From Cyprinodon diabolis (lineage: Eukaryota; Chordata; Actinopteri; Cyprinodontiformes; Cyprinodontidae), in NCBI GenBank assembly GCA_030533445.1, contig CM060062.1, forward strand, positions 15,580,164 through 15,644,163: DNA of 64,000 bases, written 5' to 3'. Position numbers and translations under genes: made by a program. Shown here one piece after another: positions 24,118 to 35,062 of this stretch; positions within the stretch are counted from its first letter, which is position 1; the number at the start of each line of letters is the position of its first letter. Below the pieces are notes generated by a model, which saw only the letters and a list, made by a program, of their open reading frames with translations, had not been told where the DNA came from and ran no database searches.

Positions 24118-24892
24118 TGTCATGATTTGGTGCTGATGAGTGGCTGGATTACTCATTTAATCCACCTACCTAAATCCGTCCGGTTTCTCAATACTGCCCA
24201 TCTGATCCACCTGCTCCTGCCTCTATTTAAGCTGCCTGAATCCAGTCATCAGGTCCTGATTATTTCTCCCAAACCAGTGTGGAGAGTGTGTCCAGCGTTA
24301 CGTTAGTGTTTCTGATTAACTGTTCTGCCTCTCAACCACTGAGCCTGCTTGTTCCCATCTAATCTGTTTTGACCTGCCTACTTTCAGTCATCAAGATTAT
24401 TTTCTAGCCATTGGTGAGAGTGATTCTGTGTTACCTGAATGTTTCTGAGTACCTGATCCTGACCTGTTCTGCCTCTCAACCACTGAGCCTGCCTGTTCCC
24501 ATCTGACCTGTTCTTGGACTCCTTCTGGATTCCTCCTGTTTGCTAAACTTGGAGTTGCTTCCTGTCACCGACCTGGATTTTCCTGTTGAACCTCTTCGGA
24601 CTTCTAATCTCATGGTTCTGAATCCTCAGCATGTCCTCAACCCCGGCTTTGGCTTCGCCCTCTGGATTTTCCTGCCTTCCTTTGTATGCTCGGATCTGGT
24701 CTCTTGCTTGTTCTCTGTCCTCCAAGGCTGCAGCATCTGGGACACTCTGTGTCTCCTTTCTGCAGAGGTTCCTGCTTTAGACGCCCTAGCCGCTGCAACT
24801 GCAGATCCGTTTTTGTTTTTTTTACCACTTTTTGAGTAATCTGACTATCTGCCTTGCCTTGAATACAGGGTCCTCTGTTCTGAGCCTTGACA
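24118..24892 (+). mobile_element. Solo LTR, Ty3/gypsy-type retrotransposon
   Basis: It starts TGTCATGATTTGG and ends CTTGACA and is flanked by the 5-bp duplication ATTTT (24113-24117 and 24893-24897). The 775-bp LTR has a TATA-like CTATTTAAG near 24222. An internal duplicated block (TCTGCCTCTCAACCACTGAG at about 24324 and 24468, offset about 145 bp) lies in its middle. No internal coding region is present. The frames at 24540-24839 lie inside the LTR and are not genes. Confidence 0.85.
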
Positions 24893-26059
24893 ATTTTTTA
24901 TATCTAGTTGCTCTTCTGCAAAAGTGGCACTATTTCTGTCTATTCTCATAAGCTTCCCATTAACTTGCATGTTTGTTTGGTTTTTCCAAATTACACCTCT
25001 CCAAATTAAAGAAATGTTCTCCAATGTATGTTGACATAAGTTAATTTTATATGTAGCATCTTTTAACCAAACCAAATGCCTCTGAAGTGTAGAACATGAC
25101 TTGCTAGTAAAACTTTTTTTTTTACTTTAAATCAAATTGATTCTGAAAAGAACAAAAATAAGGACATGATTTCAATTATATATTTATGTGCATTAAAGAT
25201 CGGATGTTTAGAGATAATTGTAAGAGTCAACTAAATTCAAACCAACGTTGACAAGGATTAATTAGGGTTTACAAGAAGAAACCTTCCTGTCATCCAAAGG
25301 CAGGATACCAACACGATGCCACAAGACATTGCTTCCTGAATCTCAATTTTAATTAATGTACAAAATACATGCCTAATCAGGAATCAGTTTGGATACTTTG
25401 AATTTTCAAGGCTGACCTAAGATTCTGTGAAAGATTGGCCCCACAAAGTTGAGAAGTTCAAACCCTTTGCAGTTAAACCCATATGGAACTAGAATTGCAA
25501 GAAGAGACTGGGAGTAAAATATGAATCAAGACACCATAACAGTTCAACTAAGAAAGCTAAAATTAGGCTATTCTTGGTGATTCATAGTAGTCATGGTCGG
25601 TTTGAAATAGTGGCTTTATTAGTGCATCTTTTCTTTTAATTCAGGAGCTTAATTTGTTCTTCCCCCAGCTCCCTTTGCATCTGTGGTCTCTGATCTGGCT
25701 CTGTGTTTGTCCTCGCCTCCTCAGCTCTCCTCCCATAATCACCGTTATTAATAAGAATGTTGTCTTCAGTTCTACCAGATCTCCATCTGAGAGCCATTAC
25801 AGGAGAAATACTGCTGACATGCCACACAAGTGACACTCAGATGTCTATATCAGATGTGCAAACTCTGTGTGACTGCCACAGTGTCAAAAACACTTAGAAA
25901 AAACACGTTCAGCAGCCCCGTAGAACCAGATGTTCTACGGAAACATCTTGAATGAAGAAGCTCAGAAAGCATCACCAACAACAACACGCAAACAAAGTGC
26001 TAATTCAAAAAAGGCTTAGAAGCATTCAAACAGCACACACATATCCGTTCATAACACTT

Positions 26060-26100
26060 TATATATATATATATATATTTTTATATATATATATATTTTT
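26060..26100. repeat. AT-rich microsatellite
   Basis: Two TATATA runs separated by short T runs, followed by more T. A simple repeat. Confidence 0.9.
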
Positions 26101-28177
26101 TTTATGTATTTTTTTTTCTTCCACACTGTGTTTTTTACCACTAAAATTATTTCATCTCAACATTCAAAGAGGTACAGTACATATTGCATCTTGCTCTTTG
26201 TATCATACTAACCAAAAGAAAGGGGGGAAGATATGTGTAGCATACAAATTGCACAATTGGCTAAATGGTGTATTTACAGTAATTAACTACAAGTATGCAT
26301 TGTATTTAAATTTAGTACTGATGACTGAAATTTTTGGTTTTATTCACTGGGTGGAAGCCTATAGAAGAGGACAAATATCTGTACCTTGTTGAAATACTTT
26401 AAAAATCACATAAGGAGTTTGTTGTGATGTAAAATAGTAAATACTGTACATGGACTGCCTATTTTGAAAAAAAAAATCCACCATTGTCTGTCACAATTTC
26501 AGACAACTTAAAGTTTGTCATTTGTCTTCTGGCTGTAGATTTGTGGTGCTTCTCTCTGAGATATAAAGAGCCACACAGATCTAATATACTGGACATGTTC
26601 CCCTGCCTATCACATTTGAAGGATTAAGCAAAGATGGATTAGTCATCATTTTAAAACTTATATCTAAGAGTAAAGGGAAGCTCTGAATTATTAAAAAGGA
26701 AATATATTTTCACTTTAATCAACATTGAAAGGTAAAAAAAATTAGTGAGTTAAAGGATATAGTACAATGTTCCAGTTACATTTCTCTTTGCGAAAAGTAC
26801 TTGTGTAGTTAATCAGACTCGGGATTTTGTAAAGCATAGCTATTTTCTTAATATTGACATTTTTACGTCCAATACAAAATAAATAGAAATGGATAAAACT
26901 AAATATAAATTCAAATAAAACATAGAATTAAATGAAAGATTAGTTATGTATACATTTCTTAGCTGGAGGTAATGCAAATGCAGAATATTAAAAAGCACAA
27001 AAAGATTTTTAGGTATGTTTTACGTGGCTGCAAATAAGCCTGTAGGGTGCTTCAATTAGTGGTGCATTCATAAAATAGCCAATTACTTCTAGCCAAAAAT
27101 GCATACCTATAGTACCTCTGAGATGCTTTTCCTCATCTTTTTTAATTGGCCAAACTATTTGAATGAAGTTTTCGCTTGCTTGTTGGTTTGCCCTCTGGTG
27201 TAGAGAACAGGAAGTGCATAAATGAAAGTTATTCATGTATGCTTCGAGAACAGAACTGTCTGCAATTTTTAAATCATGCATAGGCCAAGCCTCCCTTTAA
27301 CTATGTCTTTGAAAAAGATAAACGACTTTAGATTTATGTATGATTTAAAATTATGGTGCTAGAAACAGGTAACTAAATTTGTCACATGCTCATATTTGCT
27401 CTTTTTTTTATCAATTCAAGTTTTTACCCATGCATTTTATAGTTTAAAGTTAAACATATGCTCCATCGGGCTGTAAAATCCCACACCAAGTATTTGTTTT
27501 ATTTAAAAAAGACATAAAAAGTTTTCTTCCAAATGCTTCTTAAAGTTAAGGCTCCAAAAAGAAAAAGTTGTTGATCGTCCAGCTTTTCATCTTTGTTATT
27601 TTTTATTACTTTCTGATTTAAGTCTGAAATCATATGAAGGATTTGGGAGCTCTTCAGCTGAACTTGAGAAATACAGACGGCAATGAATGATTGCAGAGAA
27701 TTAGTTATAATGCGTAAAAGATGGATGAAGATGGATGGAGAATGGACAAAGAAAAGCTCTAAAAGATGACAGAATGAGAGACGCCCTACATTCCTGCAGG
27801 TCTGCAGTCTGATTCTTTTTCCCAGCCCTGCAGCAGAACAACTCACACTCAGCAGTAACAGCATTCAAGTAAGGCTAACTGAGAAGGCAAACTCATTAAT
27901 TCAAAAGGGTGCAAAAGCCAAACAGACCCTTTTCCTTCTGAAAACCAGCACAGTGGGATTAAAACAGGACAGTGATCTAAGTGTCTGAGTTTTTAAAACA
28001 CCACCCCCATCCTCAGTGAGACAAGGTGAATATTGTATTTGAGAGAAAATGTATGTTTCATGTCGTACATGAGGACCAAAAATAAATTGTATATTGTCTT
28101 ATTAGACAAAAAAAAAAAAACAGAAAACAGTTAACATATTTATTACAAAGAGTAATAAAGGTGTAATTAATTATGCA

Positions 28178-28240
28178 GATAGCTAGATGGATGGAAGGAT
28201 GCGCGGATAGACGGACAGATAGACGGACGGCCAGACAGAT
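28178..28240. repeat. Degenerate tetranucleotide repeat (GATA/GACG/GGAT)
   Basis: Imperfect GATG, GATA and GACG units in tandem. A decaying microsatellite. Confidence 0.8.
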
Positions 28241-30998
28241 TCATTCTAATAAGCATTAAATTTTGTTTGAACAAAATAAAAATAAGAAATAAAGACCTTC
28301 AAACAAACTTTATACATTCATTTCCAGCCAAAAAGTAAAGGTATCAAAAAGTTATTGAGATGAATCAAAACAGAGAGCAGACCCAGAGCACATGCACCCA
28401 TATGGCCCTGTGTTAAAAACGCTCGACTCCCTGCATGAACTTCTACCCGGTAATTGATTGAAATGAGATAATGATGGCTTTTCCTTCCACTAAATTACCT
28501 CCACATCCTCTTGGCAATGCCAACAGCCTATGGGTGTTTCTGGCCATTAAAACAGAAGGTGAGGCTAATAGCTGAGAACACAGCCAAACATGTGCAAACA
28601 GAAGGTTTAGGAAAAAAACAACCAAATATTAGAAAACCAATAAGGAACATTAAAGGAGGGTAAGAGATTTAGTAAGAGAAACAAGAGAGGAGGGCTAATG
28701 CAACGCTGGGGGGACTTATGTATGGAAGGGCAAACTGAGAGGTCACATTAAAGGTCAATGAGACAGGAAGCAAAGAGCTGTGTGGTCACTAATGAGAATC
28801 TTCAATGGCAAAGCTCTTCCCACACTCTTCATGAGGCACAAGAGGCGTCTTCCGTTCACATATAAGGGGGCTAGGTAATAGCCTGCGGCTAGAAATGCTT
28901 AATTTATCATGAAGTATTTTTTATTGCTAACAGAATTTGTGTATCAATTGCAGTGTTTCTAAATAATAATACAATGATTTGGTCTTATTTCAGCTAAATG
29001 AGGTCTGACTTTTGTTTTTTAACAAATAAGTATCCATTAATTGATATTGTGTGTGCATTTTACTCTCATATGACCAATAACTGTGGGTCTGAAAGGATCA
29101 CCTTTATATGTTATATCACTAAGATAGCTTTTACTCAATATTGTAAAAAAAAAGGTAAATCTAAACAGGAACATGTTTACCTTTTATACTGCTGACTTAT
29201 TTGTCTTAGCTTGCCCTGCTGAGGTCAACACAGAGCGCTGGATGTTGAAGGCCCAAAGATAAACAGCTGGTGGCGCCAGTCAGTAACCACAGCACAAAAA
29301 GCACTGTAGGTATGATGAGATTACATCTTTTAATTAACTAACAACCAGCAGTGAGAGCTCACACTTTGGAAATTACTCCAATTTGGTGATAAAGGAGGGA
29401 AGTGATTTGTATCTATTTGTAATGAGTGTTGTGGTCTGGAAATGCAACAGTTTCAAAGCCTAATGGATTTCCCACATAATAACTTTTAAATATTAAAGTC
29501 AAAACCTCTAACAAAAACTCACTTTAACATTTCCTCTATGTATTTTCTTTTATTATATCAACATAGTACTTTCAAAACAAATAGTATTTCCTATCAAGGT
29601 TCTGCTTTTTGTGAATTCAAACACTGACCTCAGGGATTTGCAAGGGTGAAGAATAGAGACAAAGGCACTAATGCAAAAAAGTATGATATTTATTACCCTT
29701 TTTGAAGGAGAAGTTGTTTTTAATTTACAGTTCATATCTGACAGACCTTTCTACGTTTCTACGTCGTTTATTCATCCTTCACCAACAAACTGACCTCTGC
29801 TTACTTTCATTTCTGCCAGAAAGACCAATAAGCTCAGATGGTGACTTTTCTCCTGAAAACTGAACAGGAGGAAATCCTGTGAGATATATCGGGCCGGTGA
29901 TGATTGCAGAACAGCTCCAGGTTACACTGAATGAAACAATGAGCCGGGCTTGGCAGCAGCAGACAACAGTACTTACACACACTGTTTATCAGGCCCATTA
30001 TCTTTAGGCATGAATGAGTCATGGACAACCACTCAGATTAGAGAAAAAAAGAAACAATGCAAACTGAAAAAAAACAGACTGTATAGAGAGTATTTCCTTA
30101 AATAATCTTGGATTAAAACTTTTGTATTAAATCCTGTACTATAAAAATGAGTTTCGAATGTTAGCTAATATGCTAATAAAATGTTCAATAAAAAAGTCAG
30201 ATTAATTTTACTCAGTATTTACACTCATGCTGTTCAGCAGAAAACTACAATCCTGACATGTTTTCATGGGTTACGCTATAAAGTAATATATTATCTTCAT
30301 AACTGTTAAGAACTATTATATTGGAGCAAGATAATATCACCATTTTACCGCATACAGTTAAAATGAATGTGTTTCCAGATAACAGTCTCAGAGATCCCAT
30401 TGTAGTCCATCCTCAGAAAATCAGACTTAACAAGAAGCTTTAAGTGGAAACTCCACCTGTGCTGCTATGAGTTTAGTGTATCATGTTGGTGAACATGTGG
30501 AATCACCATATAAAGGTGGGGCATACATTTTTTCCTAATAGAGCTAATTAATGTAACCGTTTTTGACATTTATTTAATAATATTTAGTTACTTTAACATA
30601 ATTGTTTTATGTTAGCAGGGTAGAACATAAAGCAATTGTGTCAAAGTTACTAAATGCCAAAAGCGGTTGCATTATTTTTCTCAGTGTACGAGAAAAACTT
30701 TATCTAAAGATGCCTTCTTTCTAAGTAACTTTTATGAAAAATCATGTTTAGATACATCTTTAAGTTAATAAAGTCTTAAACCCTTGATGTCCTTCTATCC
30801 GTCTATTACAGTTTGAATGTGTATAGGGGCCCCCATCCTCATATAAATGTGGCCCTGGAATGCCACCCTATCATTTCACCCATATTATGCTACCCTTCAT
30901 ATTACTTCAAATATTTCAGACTTTATCTTATTTAGTTGAGAAAGTAGGTATTGTTAAGATAGATTAAAATTTCACTACTTTAAGTGTCTATTAGCCTT

Positions 30999-31245
30999 AC
31001 TGATAAAAATATATATATGCATTTGTTCTTGGATTGAGGAGGTAAAAGAGACATTTTGCCAATGGAACAAGACAATTTACATTTAAAATAAGAAAACACA
31101 ATTGCATTGTCTTATTTTAAGTGCATGTATCTAATTATCTTATTTTAAGAGTAAAAAAATACTCATTCCATTGTTAAATTATCTAATTTACCTACTTAAA
31201 TTAATTTGAGAAATGTTTACTTATTTCTTGATGGTTTTTACAGTG
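30999..31245 (-). repeat. CACTA-like MITE, copy 2
   Basis: Inverted relative to copies at 7722 and 57183. On the plus strand it contains TTTGCCAATGGAACAAGACA and ends GGTTTTTACAGTG, the complement of a CACTG-type terminus. It lies about 520 bp downstream of exon 1 inside the intron. Confidence 0.65.
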
Positions 31246-31762
31246 TAACATCATTACTGCTTGAGTCCAAATCTGTGTGAACAGTATTAATTAACCATCG
31301 AGGTCGGTGCTTATTTCCATGCCCTCAGTGCTTGAAGCAGTTTAAATATCGGCCGAGTTACATGCCTCTGAATTCCGACGTGGTTGCTGTTCCTAATAAA
31401 CTCTTTTAATGAGATGGTCGCACCGTGGTGGATCTGACCGCAGAGAAGTGAAGCTGCGCCTAAAACCTCCTGTAACTGCGCGCCCTACCAGCGCAGCAAA
31501 GCATGTGCGCCTCCTGAAGCACGTAAACCTGTGAAACAGTAGCCAGATGAGCGACCCGAATTAAACGCTTCCAGCTTGGACAGCCACAAGGAAGACAATA
31601 AAAAAACAGGAGCAAAAAAATATTTGTGAAAAGTATAAACTACTGAAAAAGAAATGCATATCATCTGATGGGCCGTTCCACAAGTTTATGCCACCTGCAG
31701 AAACGCGCGCAAATGCAATGATAAAGAGCGTCTCTTTAGGGTGGATGAATAAAATGCGTTAC
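31246..31762. other. First part of intron 1, GC-richer, no coding
   Basis: Directly downstream of exon 1 (sense direction) the DNA has more CpG than most of the window, especially 31300-31560. No repeat family was recognised. It could be part of the promoter or CpG-rich regulatory zone of the gene, which is inference from position and composition. Confidence 0.35.
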
Positions 31763-31871
31763 CTTTGTAGGAGAGTCTCAGCCGTGGGACATTTATTTTG
31801 GTCGCGCAGATGCTGCTTACAAGGAGAGTAACCACAATTTTCCTGAAGAAGAAAGGTTTAAATCCCATCAT
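31763..31871 (-). CDS. sema3e: Class 3 semaphorin (sema3e-like), coding exon 1
   Basis: This is the first coding exon of a secreted class 3 semaphorin, an axon and vessel guidance ligand that acts outside the cell through plexin and neuropilin receptors. On the minus strand two adjacent ATGs (31871 and 31868) open 36 codons. Residues about 7-23 are hydrophobic (FFFRKIVVTLLVSSICA), as in a signal peptide, with likely cleavage after ICA. The following NVPRLRLSYK is the typical start of a mature Sema3 protein. An in-frame upstream GTG at 31889 is not a eukaryotic start. The exon ends AAAG at 31763, followed by donor GTAACG, leaving phase 1. The single leftover G joins AC at the start of exon 2 to make Asp, giving SYKD. 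Class 3 is clear from the combined exons; sema3e is preferred over other paralogues from exon 2, and this paralogue call is less certain. Confidence 0.85.
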
Positions 31872-32250
31872 TCTTAACAGATGTCCCACTTCTACTGACT
31901 AGGATTGTTTTTGCTCTAAAAGTCCAGGGGGAGTTTATTTTGATTATTCTAATCAAGGGGATCTTGCGGGTGTGTTAATTCCCAGAGCGCCTAAAGACGC
32001 GCTCTGCCTTGTTTGGGAAAGGACTGCCGCTCTGGCAGGGATACTGCTGAGCAAATTCACTGCCTCTGCTCTGAATGCCTTCGTAGCTGAGTTTCCACAG
32101 CAGCCCATCAGAATGCCTCTTCCAGTCTGGGAGAGATATACACCACGCCTCAGCAGAGAGAGAGAGAGAGAGTTCATTGCTCACTCCTCCTTTACGCGCA
32201 ACTCTATTACAGAAACTAGAGAAAAATAAGTGTTTAGGTTCTAAAAGAAA
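31872..32250 (-). promoter_or_regulatory. Probable 5' UTR and promoter region of the sema3e-like gene
   Basis: The stretch upstream of the start codon is richer in G+C than its surroundings. It contains a CT repeat on the sense strand (32155-32172) and a weak TATA-like GTATATCT (sense) around 32133-32140. If that box is used, transcription would start near 32105 and leave a 5' leader of about 230 bases with several upstream ATGs. A non-coding first exon further right cannot be excluded. The start site is inference. Confidence 0.35.
32155..32172. repeat. (AG)9 dinucleotide repeat
   Basis: Nine AG units (CT on the gene's sense strand) lie about 285 bases upstream of the sema3e-like start codon. 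It may be a GAGA/CT-type promoter element or a simple microsatellite. Confidence 0.9.
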
Positions 32251-32618
32251 ACTTTGGCTTAATTTTAAAAAATCACTCAATTAAGTAATGCAGTTATTTT
32301 CCTCACAACAGGTTATTTTTTCAGCTTTATTTCGACATTATAATACATGACCACACAACACCACCTTTACCAGTTATAACATAAGTATTTAAAGTGCCCT
32401 TATCGACTTTATCCTCTGATAAAAGTGTATAAGAATAAATGACAGTAGATCGTTTACTGCAGTATCACCAATGGCTTAGCTATTGGTAAGCAGAGACTGC
32501 AGTTGCTTAGGAGCCCTAGTCCTCCTAGGGGCCCCATCACTGACACCTGGTTGGCCCCCTATAAGCAATTGTGGATTAGGACGTCCCTTTGCAGATGTAA
32601 TGGTGTGAAAATTTCCTC
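32251..32618. other. Intergenic DNA, nothing recognised
   Basis: Upstream of the sema3e-like gene. AT-rich, then a short GC-richer block at 32500-32580. Confidence 0.4.
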
Positions 32619-32622
32619 TTAA

Positions 32623-33220
32623 AGCTGAAGTCTGTAAGTTTTTAAAAATCACTTTTTGTCATATTGGCTAAAACTGTCCCTATGCCCGGACAGCAGTACA
32701 TGTGATATGTAACCTGTGAAAAAAACTGCTTCAATTGGTCCCGCCTACTGCCTGTATTGCAATCTGGAAAGAATATTTCGGGACAAGACAAAACAACCAA
32801 TCACAGCCAGCGGAGCGTCTGATGGAGTGTCAATCACAGCTCACACACGCTGAATCCCGCCCCCTCCCTCTCACCGCTGAACCTGCCGCTGCCGCCAGGC
32901 TGCTGCAGCCAGGAGGACACGCGTGGAAGTCATGGCGGAGGAACAGCCACCAGCGAAAGTGAAACTGCCCTTACTGCCCCTGCCGACAACTGCTTACACG
33001 GCAAAGACTTCAAAAAAGAAGATGTCAATGGAAGAGCTGCCGCGTACGCTGCTTGGACGCTTCTGGTCGCATGCGGTAGCCGCGCAGATGCTGTGAGAGG
33101 GGTGGAACTTGGAGGTGGGGCATGAGTGAAGCAGAGAGGGTGGGGGAGTGGCGTGAAACCTGTTTTTCTTCAAATTTTCAGTCGAAGTCTGCTCTCTTCT
33201 CAATGTTACAGACTGCAGCT
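32623..33220. mobile_element. TTAA-target DNA transposon (Kolobok-like), 598 bp
   Basis: TTAA at 32619-32622 and 33221-33224 flanks inverted ends AGCTGAAGTCTGTAA and AGCTGCAGTCTGTAA. AG...CT ends with TTAA duplications fit the Kolobok type, with piggyBac as the alternative. The centre (32780-33110) is strongly CpG-rich with CCAAT and GGCGG-type motifs and encodes a short frame (see 32932-33096). No transposase is present. Confidence 0.85.
32932..33096 (+). other. 54-codon reading frame inside the TTAA element
   Basis: An ATG in good context (GTCATGGCGG) opens a 54-residue basic frame starting MAEEQPPAKVKLPLLPLP and containing TSKKKMSMEELPRTLLGRFW. It sits downstream of a CpG-rich, promoter-like block. 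It could be the first exon of a captured or ancestral gene, or chance. No homologue is recognised. Confidence 0.3.
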
Positions 33221-33224
33221 TTAA

Positions 33225-34968
33225 ACCCACCTGATTCTAGGATGTCTGACTGGACCGTATTTATACCCCAACACATGGCAGATTTCAACATGATGGTGAG
33301 CCATTTAAACACGACACCAATAGCAAAGCAGACAGTGGTACTTTTAATTACTATGTTAATAACTGTGTATAGTTCGTTAGACGGTTGGTAAAAAAACACC
33401 TCATATAATATGTTTCATACTGCAATAAAGATCTTAAAAGAACAATGTATTTGAGTATTTTATTTTTTACATTACGACTTGGAATTATGGGTAATCCAGA
33501 TGGTAGATTAAAACCATAACTGTTACGTACAAGGTGGCAGGTAGAGGGGGTGTTGTACTTCATATGGGGCCCAGATAATGTTGCGTACGAGCCTATTGTT
33601 GGGTCGTTACGCCATTGAGTTTCACTACTGTAAAATGTTCTCCCATTACCTTGTTACTGACCCCTTATACTTCAATTTTTTCTCTACCCTTGTTTTTCTC
33701 CCTTCTAGATGTTTAATATATATATAGTCTGTTTATTATTTAGCTATTACACTATTGTGGGTAGGAAAATAACTCCAGTGTGCTGTGCTCAATCTAGACA
33801 GCTTTACAGATGTCGTTATGTAATGAAAACACACATTGTAAATGTGTGAAAATGGGACTACAACCTTCCAGATAATAACTACAAATAACAAAAGTTACAG
33901 AAATGTAGCAAACTGCTGAAGGTCTCTATTATAACACCCCAACAATAGGAAGTTATATAAATTTGCATACATCACATAAAGTACACATGAAGAAATTATG
34001 TTTTGATATTAAAGCTACAATGCGTAATTTAATGTCAGCAACATCTAATGCTCAGACTGCAGACTTCAGCAACATGAACTCTCCCCCCACATTGCCTCTA
34101 GTCTCCAGCAACATGGAGGCCTTCATGGTAAAAAATGGCTTCCACAACTTCCACTTTACCTATCTTCAGTGATGACAAGGTTTGTTCACATTAGATCGCA
34201 GCATCAATTCCATCAATTTAGGTGGAGTGTGGCCTAGTGATCAGGACATTGTTTGTGAGTGACTTTTATAAAAGGCATTTTAATTTAGCCCAAGATGGTC
34301 CGACTCCACCGCTCACTCCAGCCACACGCTCCTCTGATCCTCAATGGTCTTTCGTCCATCTCCAGCACATAGAGCCTAAAACTTCCATTAACACTTCTAA
34401 ACTATTTATATACTTTTGAAAACTACAGATGCCGTGGATTGTGATAGAGGTAAAGGCAGATAGTCATAGAGAAGTAATTACAAGGAAAAGAAACAGGTGA
34501 GTGTAATTGCTAATTCTGATACAACCGTGCAGCAGCAAGATAACTGAACTAATGAGAAATGACTGAATAACCAAATGACAACATCTGGAAAACACAGGGA
34601 CAAGGGAAAATGGAGTTAATTCACCTATGAAGCCTATCACATGCAAAAATTTTCCAAAAACGCAACCATAAAAAAAAAAGGTGTAATTATATGTGAATTG
34701 ATAAGATTCTTATTCAACAGTTTTTAGATGCAAAGTTTCTGCTTCGCAGCAGCCCCCTTCTTGTGTTCTGCCAATCTTATTTGTACATGAAGACAAACAG
34801 AACTTCTGGTGCCAGACTTCCATCTTGGATAAAAGTAAAGCAGACCTTTTTTTTAATTCTTGGAGTGAAAGGTCGTCATTGTCTCCTTGTGTCCTAGAAT
34901 GACCTTTAAATGACTGTGATTCCCTTTCTGGAATAGCAGTCATCTGGCCATGTGCTTGCTTAAACCAT
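33225..34968. other. Intergenic DNA with possible repeat scraps
   Basis: At 34009-34175 TTAAAGCTACAATGCGTAA looks like one end of another TTAA-type element, without a matching right end. At 34218-34260 GTGTGGCCTAGTGATCAGG resembles a tRNA-like A box. Nothing else was recognised. Confidence 0.35.
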
Positions 34969-35062
34969 GACTTAGACAACCTTTATTGTCCTTTTGTATA
35001 CACAGACTGTATACAAAACAAAATTTTGTCTTGTACAGCTTTCCTGACATTTCCCAGCATGA
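34969..35062 (+). repeat. Dispersed repeat fragment, copy 2
   Basis: GACTTAGACAACCTTTATTG, then TTTTGTATACACAGACTG and TGTACAGCT align with the copy at 11263-11370. Confidence 0.5.

Larger units (their letters stand above)
24898..30998. other. Intron 1 DNA, mainly unrecognised
   Basis: Six kilobases of AT-rich sequence. Apart from the AT microsatellite (26060-26100) and the GACA/GATA-like tract (28178-28240), no repeat family was recognised. Frames at 25952-26392, 27009-27281 and 27499-27864 have no domain or splice support. Confidence 0.4.
1963..31762 (-). other. sema3e: Intron 1 of the sema3e-like gene (29.8 kb)
   Basis: The donor GTAACG at 31762 and the acceptor CTGCAG at 1963-1964 border one intron of 29,800 bases with matching phases (1/1). 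I found no other convincing exon between them on either strand. Identifiable content is almost entirely transposable elements, listed separately, plus unique AT-rich DNA. A long first intron is common in Sema3 genes and often holds regulatory DNA. No specific enhancer can be proven from one sequence. Confidence 0.8.

Noticed and set aside
24540..24839. 99-codon plus frame
   Set aside because: Contained in the solo LTR, which is normally non-coding.
25952..26392. 146-codon plus frame
   Set aside because: It crosses an AT microsatellite and T runs, with a YIYIYIF-type translation and no splice or domain support.
31872..31889. Upstream in-frame start for the sema3e-like protein
   Set aside because: The codon at 31889 is GTG. 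The first real ATG is at 31871 and gives a good signal peptide.
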